Positions 55,200 through 64,000 of a DNA stretch of 64,000 nucleotides are shown piece after piece. This stretch comes from Durusdinium trenchii (Eukaryota > Sar > Dinophyceae > Suessiales > Symbiodiniaceae). The stretch covers positions 1,381,685-1,445,684 of the forward strand of contig CAXAMN010003669.1 of the NCBI GenBank assembly GCA_963970005.1, given 5' to 3'. The notes beneath the pieces are model-generated. The model had not been told where the DNA came from and ran no database searches. It was given only the letters and a program-made list of their open reading frames with translations. Numbering within the stretch: the first letter of the stretch is position 1; each line of letters opens with the position of its first letter. The position numbers and the translations under genes were made by a program.

Positions 55200-56660
55200 A
55201 GCTCCGAAAACGGAGAACACCGGAAAAGTGATGCTGTTGGACCGTTTCTGTTGGAATAACTTGGCAGGTGAACACAAACTTTCAATGGAACCCCCGAACA
55301 GGCTATGAAACCATGCCAAACATCCACCGGCTATTCAGGGTGAAGAGCACCTCAAAGTGGGCAAGGCATCATGAATTACTGTACCTTTAAGTCTTGTTGG
55401 CGGGTTTACTTCACTGCACACTGTTGATAGTTCCATGCAAGTACCGGGTGCCGATTGAAACCTTTACAGTAAATGCTAGTACCAGGCATGTCCTCTGCAA
55501 AGAAAGACAAGCCGTCCCTGTGTATGCAGCTGTCATCCCTACAATCCCGAACAAGCTCCGACGCTCCGAAAAGTCCCCATCATTACCCATCGAACGTCCG
55601 AGATGGGAACAAACACACGACTCCGGAAACTGGCTCGCGGAAAGGATAGATACAAGGAAGCCTTTTGACTGCCATGTTAGTATGTTAGTCCGTCAAAGAG
55701 GTTTAAAACGAGTGTGGCCGTCGTGGTTCCAGTGGAGGCTGAGAAAAACACCACTTCGAAGCTTCCATCGATGCGAACCCTCAAACACACGGAAGCCCAC
55801 AGCTGGGTTCCAGGCGTGCTTAAGGGGCCACCTGCGAGCTCCTGCACAAACACATCATGAAGAAGAAGGATCAATCATAGTGAAGAACAAGTAAAAAATA
55901 TGAACAAAACCAAGGAAGATTGTATATGGCTATATATATACTATTACAAACAGTCCAAGGAGACTTGGTGTGATTGAAACTTTTTTGTCTTTGACCTACT
56001 ACCGTTTTTTTCGTCGTCATGTTGGATGTGGTGGTAGATGCCACCCCCCGGTTCACGGTGAAGAGCGCTCCCGGAAGATGCCACCCCCCGGTGCCACCAT
56101 TGATTAGGCAAGCCTGAAGACCCATACAGGTATTTGCAGTCGTCCTCAAGCCACCAGGAAATTGGGCACAGTCTTGGATTCTTTTCTTTTCCTCTACACA
56201 TTTACTTTGGATGACTACGCCATGGTAGGCGTATATAATATATATTTGGCATTGCTTGTTTAGTATTCATTTATATTCTTTCAGCCGTCACTACGCTTGT
56301 GCATTGTGATGCATGTGAGGATGCGGGTTCCCGTCATGCAGCTGTGCATACAACTCTTCTTCCCTATGCCGGATCAGGTCGTGCGTAGGTCCTAAATTCT
56401 CTTACTCTGCATTGCACTTGTCAGTGTATTCCATAGGAGTTGCGGATGAAGTGAGAGCATACGGGCATACATGTTCTCCCATCTGAGAGGGAGGAGATGG
56501 AAAAGCAACTTGAAACAGTCTCCTTTTGGCGAGGCGTGCGTGTGCTGCTCCGGTAGGCCGATGCAACAAAGACCAAAAGCAGCCAGGTGTGTTCCTCAAG
56601 TGACACGGAGCCAGCGAGACCTTCGGCTTTCCGCAAACAAATGCAAATGGACGCTGGTCC
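55200..56660. other. No firmly supported gene
   Basis: A minus-strand frame at 55677-55874 (VFVQELAGGPLSTPGTQLWA) is coding-like but unassigned. The rest, including the TA-rich stretch near 56230, shows nothing recognisable. Confidence 0.4.
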
Positions 56661-56689
56661 ATTTCTCTCTCTCTCTCTCTCTTTATTAG

Positions 56690-56775
56690 GTTGAAGGCCA
56701 TCGCTACTAGGGTGGAGGCCATCGCTAGTAGGTTGGAGGCCATTGCTTCTAGGTTGGAGGCCATCTCTACTAGGC
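56690..56775. repeat. 21-bp tandem repeat GGTTGGAGGCCATCGCTAGTA
   Basis: Four imperfect 21-bp units flanked by CT runs on both sides. The minus strand reads a seven-residue repeat (MASNLEA-like), but the open frame is a consequence of the repeat length being a multiple of three. Confidence 0.8.
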
Positions 56776-56865
56776 TCTCCCTCTCTCTCTCCCCCCTCTC
56801 CCCCCTCTCCCCCCTCTCCCCTCTCTCACACCTCCTTGCCCTGCACCGAGCCAGCACCTAAATCA

Positions 56866-58600
56866 CCGTTTTCCGGGCCAAAGTCTTCGCAACTTCTGAG
56901 ATGTTCTCCATCCACATGCTATCGTGTATGGGAGACCCCACGTGCTGAACCTCCCATGCCTCTTGCCCCGCCCCACCCGTCCGTCCCATCACATCACTGT
57001 CACTGTCACGCCGGTCACTCTCACGCGAGGGCGCTAAGTCTTCCAGGCTCATCCGCTCCGCCGCCGTGCCCGCCTCGCTGGGGCGGATCAGCTGCTGTAA
57101 GGCGCCTCTCGCACCCTCGCACTTCGAGACGAAGGGGTGCGTCCCGGCGTCCTCCGGCGGCGGACACCGGCGGCGTGGGCGGGCGCAAAGGCGGTTTCTG
57201 GAGCCCGCCGGGAAGAAACGGCGCACGGGGAGTAAGCCAAGTGAGGAGGATGGGAAGATTCGGTTCCACCACATGAGCTTGTTCTTCTTCACCCCTTGAG
57301 GGTCAAGCCGTTTTTTCCCTCAAAGATCTCACAGCCCTGTCCAGACTCAGCTAACAGGCATAGTCCAATCAAATGTGGCTCAATTCTTCAAGTCTTCCTT
57401 GCCACCGCCCCTACGACCGGCGTACAACAGTACGAAGATCAAATCCACCCGAATGTGGTGCATCTCAGCTTCAAACGAAGAAGGGTCGCAATACAAATGC
57501 TTCATGGGCCGTGGAGAAGGCCAAACCTTCGGAAAGAACTTCTATCTAAAACCAACCCCTCTCTTTCCAGAAGTGCCGTGGTCAGCTGCTCCAGGCGCCT
57601 CCAGGTGTTCGAGGCCCGGAATGGTATAGCAGAACGTGGGGATCGCACTCACCAGCTGCAAGAGCGCCTTGCCTTGATACACTCCCTGGAGGAAGTGCTT
57701 GTAGAGGATTTCATGGTCATGCAAGGGGGCCATGTCAACTAATTCTAGAAAATGTATGAGTGTTGCTTAGTTGATGTCTGCCTTACTGGGTCCAGTGATT
57801 TTGGATGAAGCTGCAGGGCTAGAGGCTAGAGTGGCCACAGCTTCATCCCCTTTCCTTTGCTGAGCCCGAACCCGAGGGAGGAAAGACCACCTAAACTGAG
57901 CGGCTGATATGAACCTGGCCACAGGTCTTGAAACATGCAAATCCCCATCAACACAAAGCACATCGAAGCACCCAACTCTCCCCCTGCTCCGAGTCACCGC
58001 CCTCGTGAGGTGCCTCCATGAAGGGCCCCCAGCCCGGCAGCCGGGCACGGCGCGCGGTCACGAAGCCGTTGCTGCCGGTGGGATCCCAAAGGAGTGATCC
58101 CTCGAGTGACATCACCGGCACTTGTGGCACGTGCAGCATCTTCACCACCTGTGCCCGTCTTGAGAAAATCTGCCGCGGCCAGATTGCAGCTGGTGAATGA
58201 ACCAATGAACCGGAAAAAGAACAGATGCCGAAGGAGGTGACTGTGGTGACTGTTGACTCCAAGGGGAGCCCAGCAAGGTCAACAAGGCACCATTTCTCTC
58301 TCGTCCGTGTTTCCTCTGCAAAGGGAGTTGGGTTGGGGTCCCCCCAGCGAAATACCCATGTTTATGGCCACTGATGCACCCCCAGCGCCCAATGATGAAG
58401 TTCGGGTCCGCGCAATACGACCGCGGTGAACAAGGCCTCAGGGGTCTTCATCAACAAGGCCTCTGCCACGCCCAAAGGGATCCGAGCCATTTGGGAATCG
58501 GTGATGTGCTGCTGTAGGTAGTCCTGATCAAACAGAAATGTCTGCTGTGTGAAGCCATAAGACCGACAAGTTGCTCCAATCAGCCGAACACCTCCGTCAG
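56866..58600 (-). CDS. Highly diverged IDO-like locus (locus B) or unassigned gene
   Basis: Coding-like minus-strand segments run from about 58600-58362 (VRLIGATCRSYGFTQQTFLF, MARIPLGVAEALL) through about 58175-58070 (AQVVKMLHVPQVPVMSLEGS) and about 57965-57860 (DLHVSRPVARFISAAQF, FRWSFLPRVRAQQ). They continue at 57733-57630 (HDHEILYKHFLQGVYQGKAL) and about 57140-56866 (RGALQQLIRPSEAGTAAERM). The second recalls the LxxPPxLxYAxxVL region of IDO. The third resembles the locus C exon IHLVQPVARFLATPDE. The first recalls the helix and IPxxVAxPL segment. The IEAE signature of the family is absent. It begins about 110 bp after the stop codon of locus A. A third, decayed or neofunctionalised tandem copy is the best reading, with low certainty. 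Confidence 0.38.
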
Positions 58601-58709
58601 ACAAAATCAGAAGGGAGGGTCATGAATTGAGATCTCGAATGCCGCAGCCTCCACGCCCATGCTCGATGACTCTTGAACACATCCAATGCTTTCAACGTCT
58701 ATCAACGAA

Positions 58710-61700
58710 TCAATTCCCAACCCTCGGGTCGCTCCAAGCTTCAAAGGTCGTGCCGCCAGTGCCCACCACCGGCGCCCGGCCGTTCACCGCGTGTCCGTTG
58801 GTGCCGTTCACCGGGCAGGTGCCCTCACGGCCGACCACTGGGCACACGGAGGCGCCGTTGGCGCCCGCGGTCTTCGACGAGGAAGGCCGGACGATGAACT
58901 GCTCGACAAAGCCTGATGCCCAAGGAGAAGGCGGTGAGAAAAACGGGAGAGGTAGCCCCTGCTAGGTCACAAATAGAACGATTGTTTGTCAAGATTTTGA
59001 AGGAGGAGTTCGAATTCCTCTTGAGTCTGCTGTGTTTTTTCCCATGTTCCTGACATATGCAGGCTGCACTAGCAAACGGTGAGAGCACAGTAAGGTTAAG
59101 CCAGCACCTCTCTTCAAGAAAGGAATAACAAACAATACTGCTCAGCCAGATTCTGGTTAGTTATATTATATATGTATAATATATATATAATATATAATGT
59201 AATGTAATGTAATATTATATAATATAGAATTATATAACAAAAATAATTCTATAGTACAATATATAACAAAATATAGTTATATATATATATGTGTGTGTGT
59301 GTGTGTGCGATGATAATCCCATTCCTTCGCGAAATTGACACTGAGGAGCTCCAATGTCGCCAGCGAAAATCAAGGACTCGTGAGATGCAGGAGTTGTACG
59401 CCGCCGCAAGTGCAAACCAAGGGCTCTCATCCTTACCGGCACAGCTTCGAACAACTCCAGAATAGACGCAATTCTTATTCGAAGACCATCTATCCTTCTG
59501 CGCCCACCACGGATAAGCGCCAGTCAAGGTTGACGAGGGCTGACTAGGGAGCGGAGTTCTTCTAGCAGCTCTAGCAGCAGTTCATTACCCACCAGAAGGA
59601 GAAAATATCGGGAAGGAGAAAAACGGTCCCTTCAAAAAGAACGTTCGGAAATACTTTGGTGCCACATCACTGAGGGACCTCTATTGAACCTGGTTGGATT
59701 GTTCCTCCCACCGCACACCTCCCTGAACGATCCATGACTCAATGAATAGCATGAATGCTGCGAAGCCTTCCGGGGCACCGAATCAACTGGCTTTGTGATT
59801 AGGCCCCCCCAGTCCAGCCAAGAACAATGACGTAGACTTTTGATGAATAAAAACTCTCCCATTTGGATTGTAGAAGGCCAAGGGTTTAATGACCTTCCCC
59901 CACTGCGGCATCCCTCCCCGCGCTTCCCTGCGCTTCTTCGATCTGAGCCGAGCCGTTCCCGCAAAATGCCCAGCGGCGATCGACTCCCTCTTGGTTTCAA
60001 TGAAGCTCTTCACACTGTGTCGGGCGTTCCGAAGCTTCTCCAAGAAGCACCTCCCCACAAAAACGGATGCATCCACCGGACGGCTGGATTTCTTCTTGGC
60101 GTGTGGGTTCCTAACATGTCCTTTTCCACGAAAAGCCTGCAACCCAGCAAGGCACCTATGCTCCTTGGGGACATAGTCCTCGAACTTCTTCACTGCCTCC
60201 CTGAGCTCCACTGAGGTATTCCGGATCCCCAGCAGCGCATCCACCGCGGGAAGGATGCTGCTCATAGCACCTGCACCAGACAAGTTCGACCCCCCCCCGG
60301 CGCGGCTTTTCGCGGCGGGGAGCCGCGGACAGAGGGTCTTCAACGAAGCGTCAACCCTGGACTCAGGTCCATCTGAAAGGAACTGGACAGAAGCAAAAGG
60401 GTTCATGCTCCCAGCGCCAATGACGGATCAGCCACGACCTCTCTGAGCACTCATGCCTTCTTCCAATGGAAGCCAAACCGCGCAATTACAAACCACGCCA
60501 AAAGCTGCCGACAGGACACCATCACCATCCTGCACTTCACCAAGAGCCGGCCTGAAGGACCATGTAGATGGAAGTCCATGAGCTCGTCTGTCTCTGCCTT
60601 CATCTTTACGTCAATCGATTTGATGTAGTTCCGCAGCCGGAAGAAAAACCTAGCCGCTCCATTTGAAGGGGCCAAGCTCTTGCAAATGAAGGCTGGGAAA
60701 AAAGGAAGGCTGATGCTGTGCCGCTGCACACAGAAAGGCCTTCACGTTGTCTGCAGCGTGCATGAAAATTCATTCTTTCTCCGGGCCCCTAGGGTGGGGC
60801 GCAAAACTCCAAGCATTATGTCTCATGAGCACATAGTGGGCGTCTTCATGGCTTGGGCATGCAAACTGCTGCCGAAACACAGGAAAGGCTCGCATAACAA
60901 AGTGTGGTCCTCCGCAGGGTTGGTCATCCCTGTTTCAACCAACACAATCAGGGACACGGCTACGACCTGTCTTCAAGTCGCAGTGATTCCATTTCCAGCC
61001 ATGTATTAGGGAGTCTTCCAAAATCCTCAAAAAGGAAAGATTGATCCTTCTCGGTCGGTCCTGAGGAGATCGGGCAAACATGATGGGCAAGCACACTGAA
61101 GACAGTCTCCAGAGATTCTCTTCCAGTGATCGCAGCTCCTCCAGCAATCCGACCACCTCCTGTTTCCTCGGCGACCCCAGGACGTCATGACGCAAACGAC
61201 CAGCATCGGGTGCGAAATATGCATACAAAGAAGGGACTACAACACCAGACAGTTTTCAAGCCAAAACTTTTGGTTCCAGAAACGTTTTGAGTTGTTGATG
61301 GACCTATGGGCCCTTCAAGGATGCCGGGAAGTAACAAATAGAAGTTCAGTGGACTGGGGGTAAAGAACCTTTGGCACCAAGCCCTTCTGTAACCACTATC
61401 GGATCGGATTCACTATCGTTGCCACCGCGAGGGGTACGGCTGATACAAACAAACACCCCCATAGGCCCTAACAACCACTCTGGGGGTTCGCCCCTCTGTT
61501 CACACACCAGATGACCACACCATGGTCATCCCACGGTTGGATAAATTAAAATCATGCAGAGTGAACGGAACCAGGAAAGAAAGGGCTCGGTCGCACTGCC
61601 GGGGAACTTCTACATCACAACACAAAAGCCATCAATGGCTCAACCAAACCGGTCCGTTCACCGGTCCGTTCGTTCCCACAGAACTGCCAAGCTGCTCCAC

Positions 61701-62151
61701 AGAACACCTGATGGACTCCAAACTGCTGACGACATGGCTACCCTCGGCTTCGATGATGATGTGGGTCTTGAAAAACCACTCCTCACCGCACAAATGGATT
61801 TGGGGCCTGTTTTTTCAGCCACGCAATGGCCGAAGCGGCCCCGGGCGAGAAGGGACACTAAAGAAAAGCAACACAAGACTGTTGCCAAGGTTCCGATGAT
61901 CAAATACCTCCCATCCACCTCTTAGAGAGGCAGGAAAGCCTCGCTATGAGAACCTTCCGTCCAAAACACCTTCAACCACCTGAAGGAACTGAGGACTTGC
62001 GTCCAAGCCCGTCCCAGCCTCATCCACCAGGCCAGTGAAGCGTCGCAACAGGCGGACATTGCTGGGCACCAGGGGGCCCCGTGGGTCAATGCGTTCCCAG
62101 TTGTTCAGCACACAGCCCGCATAGTCGAGCATGGGCCGGCGTTCCAGCTTC
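58710..62151 (-). CDS. Indoleamine 2,3-dioxygenase-like gene, canonical copy (locus A)
   Basis: Exons: 62151-62019 (KLERRPMLDYAGCVLNNWER then LRRFTGLVDE); from 61781 (EWFFKTHIIIEAEGSHVVSS); about 61150-61075 (EVVGLLEELRSLEENLWRLS); about 60660-60600 (FFFRLRNYIKS); 60270-60137 (GAMSSILPAVDALLGIRNTS then LREAVKKFEDYVPKEHR); about 60043-59985 (CFLEKLRNARHSVKSFIETK); and 58912-58710 (FVEQFIVRPSSS then GTGGTTFEAWSDPRV, TGA at 58712-58710). The family motifs VLxNWxxxDP, IEAE, SSxLPAxDALLG, YxPxxHR and C-terminal GTGGT are all present in order. The join 62019/61781 (GLVDE-EWFF) is a clean GC-AG intron. IDO is a heme enzyme that oxidises tryptophan to N-formylkynurenine in the cytosol. The heme-ligand His should lie just after KSFIETKR and is probably in a short exon I could not place. 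N-terminal exons above 62151 are not resolved. Confidence 0.82.
59158..59300. repeat. TA/TAATG-rich tract with GT run
   Basis: AT-rich low-complexity DNA including three ATGTA units and ending in a TA then GT run. It lies in an intron of IDO locus A. Confidence 0.85.
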
Positions 62152-63428
62152 CTCGGAGGGGGTCCCGGGGTCCGAGCGTGCGGCTTTTCCGGTCGGTCTG
62201 GTCTTCAGGGTGGTTTGGGCCAGGTTTCGCTCCATCCCTCTGACCTTGACCAATCACCACTCCCCGTTTGCTGGGCCTGGGACGGGACGACCGGTCACCA
62301 GACCTGAAAAGAAATCGCTGGGAAGCCCAGCTAGTGCTAAAAGCGACCCAGGAGAATATGACGTATACTTCGACGTGTTTGAAGCCGACCCCGAAAGCCC
62401 AATACTGGAACCACACTGAAGAGATTCTATCATATAAAGGAAGATTGAAGAAGTTGAAGAAGGATGAACATTTGGCGGGCACTCCCAACAAACCTCAGAT
62501 CTTCCCTGGCTTTCACTCAAAGACAGCCTTACATCTGCCGCAGCCCCTCGTCACAACTCTCCCCAAGTTGGACAAGTACAAGGTGGAATTTAGAATCCTT
62601 TTTATAGAGCGGACTGAGGAAGCACCGGCGGGAGATGTTTCAAGTTTCAAGCTTCAATAAACTGTCAACGCCCTGCGGGTGGGGGTGTTTGCACGCCCTG
62701 CGACCTGACAAGAATCTCACTGACGCAAATCCACGGCCGGGAGAGCCACTCAGGGAGTGAGGCCAGCTGGGAGGTCCTTGCCATGATGTTTACCTTGGCA
62801 TCTGCCGCGCAGGCGCCTCTCCCAAATTTCAACATGTGAATACATGTCCTTCGACCAGTGTGAAATTACACCACCGTAGACCCCAAACAGTTTTTGTGTT
62901 TTGCAAAATCGAAACTAGAGCTTGCGACGTCCAGAGCTGGGAGACAAATGTAAAGGATTGCAAGGCAGAGACGGACACAGCAGTACAGAGCGGGCGGACA
63001 CATCTTAAGAAAGAATTGAGAAGCCCTAACAGTAAACCTTTTGGGGAGTTATTCTTCAAGCGCGAACATGATGCTGGTCATGCTGCTCAGTCAGCGGGGA
63101 GCTGACCACGTGAGGACAAGAAACAAAGGCGTGAGGAGCGAAGGATGTGACATGAAATTGATTGTTGGTGCCTGACGTATGCCCTCCGCCCCAACTGAAC
63201 AGAGAGATCGCTGCCACGCCGCCGAAATCCAATCCGGTCATTCATCCAACGGTTGCCCGAAAAGGAAAACAAAGCTGAGAGAGTTACGCAGTGCGGCAGG
63301 AATGCAATCCCGGAGACAGTCACGCACCCCTTGCAAAGGAGCAAGAACCTTTCACAGGCGAATCTGTTCCAGCGGACAGGGCAGAAAACAGCAGTGCAGG
63401 CACCAAACCTGAAAGACAAAAAGAAAGA
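62152..63428 (-). other. Probable 5' region of IDO locus A; exons not resolved
   Basis: A minus-strand frame at about 62430-62255 (ESLQCGSSIGLSGSASNTSK, GSLLALAGLPSDFFSGL) is coding-like and could hold N-terminal residues, but no IDO motif is visible in it. The remainder shows no supported gene. Confidence 0.3.
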
Positions 63429-63985
63429 AATCACATGGGAGACAAATGAATAGAAATGCTACATGGCCAGCGGAAAAGGGCGGCAGCACCAGTGACAGAC
63501 CCGGGAAACAAATGAATAGAAATGCTGCATGCCCAGCGCAAAAGGGCGGACACAAGCAGTGACAGACCTGGAAAACAAATGATTAGAAATGTTGCATCGC
63601 CAGCGGAAAAGGGTGGACACCAACAGTGACAGACCTGGGAGACTAATGAATAGAAATGCTGCATGGCGGACGAAGAAGGCGGACACCAGACAGACCTGGG
63701 AGACAAATGAATAGAAATGCTACATGGCCAACGGAAAAGGGCGGATAGCAGCAGTAACGGACCTGGGAAACAAATGAATAGAAATGCTTCATGGCCAACG
63801 GACACGGGCGGACACAGTGACAGACCTGAAAGACAAATAAATAGAAATGCTACATGGCACCAGCAGTGATGGACCTGGGAGACAAATGAATAGAAGTGCT
63901 TCATGGCCAATAGACAAGGACACACCAGCGACAGACCTGGGAGACAAAAGAATAGAAATGCTACATGACCAACGGGGGTGCACAC
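63429..63985. repeat. Minisatellite, about 8 units of 50-68 bp
   Basis: Units share GACCTGGGAGACAAATGAAT, AGAAATGCTACATGGCC and AAAAGGGCGGACAC with length differences caused by deletions in the spacer. Unit starts fall near 63432, 63498, 63566, 63632, 63693, 63760, 63821, 63872 and 63934. The array continues to near the window edge. A minus-strand frame stays open for 184 codons with repeats such as AFLFICLPGLSL, but indels keep changing its register and I do not treat it as a gene. Confidence 0.9.
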
Positions 63986-64000
63986 CAGGAGTGCAGGCTG

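Noticed and set aside
56402..56857. 151-codon minus-strand frame with a seven-residue repeat
   Set aside because: The repeat comes from a 21-bp tandem array between CT runs; flanking sequence has no family motif.
59980..60045. Locus A seems to lack the proximal heme-ligand His of IDO
   Set aside because: Read straight through, KSFIETKRES has no His at the expected place. A GA donor directly after KR is possible, and a short exon between about 59.98 and 58.92 kb could supply the His, so loss cannot be claimed.

Overview
The window looks like nuclear DNA of a dinoflagellate, most likely Symbiodiniaceae or a close relative. Coding sequence is sparse and cut into short exons (about 50-160 nt). 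Intron donors include GC and GA as well as GT, and acceptors are usually AG followed by G. A relict spliced-leader-like motif sits just upstream of a gene. The two reverse-transcriptase elements resemble types I know from dinoflagellate genomes. No bacterial-style operon, rRNA or tRNA gene was seen. Every host gene I can identify, and the intact retrotransposon, lies on the minus strand. Exon boundaries were worked out by hand from reading-frame continuity and family motifs, so they are approximate unless a junction is stated.

Layout from low to high coordinate; minus-strand genes read from high to low. 1-2383: no supported gene. 2384-20220: one aldo-keto reductase (AKR) gene whose visible exons complement each other almost perfectly, with the full Asp/Tyr/Lys/His tetrad. 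Between its exons at about 16.2 kb and 4.15 kb lies an intron-sized gap of about 12 kb. This gap holds a sulfotransferase-like locus (ST1), which is itself interrupted by a 9.7 kb Ty1/copia-type LTR retrotransposon (5051-14745) with identical LTRs, intact gag and intact pol. 20.3-28.4 kb: scattered unassigned coding patches and a diverged direct repeat. 28.4-29.6 kb: ST2, a decayed paralogue of ST1 that keeps the empty insertion site of the retrotransposon. 34.1-38.5 kb: ST3, a more diverged paralogue with open exons. 40.6-43.9 kb: a frameshifted reverse-transcriptase element on the plus strand. 45.9-48.5 kb: unassigned minus-strand exons. 49.4-62.2 kb: a head-to-tail cluster of indoleamine 2,3-dioxygenase (IDO)-like loci, of which the 58.7-62.2 kb copy is canonical, the 49.4-55.1 kb copy is recognisable and the 56.9-58.6 kb segment is very diverged. 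63.4-64.0 kb: a minisatellite running to the window edge.

The AKR and IDO loci are probably working metabolic enzymes: NADPH-dependent carbonyl reduction, and tryptophan oxidation to N-formylkynurenine. ST1 and ST2 look damaged; ST3 may work. The most unusual item is the copia polyprotein. Between protease and integrase it carries a domain resembling the C-terminal domain of bacterial RapZ, with a CX5R phosphatase-like loop, plus a second unassigned globular region. Simple-sequence tracts (TA, GT, GATA, TTC, ACATT) are common between genes.
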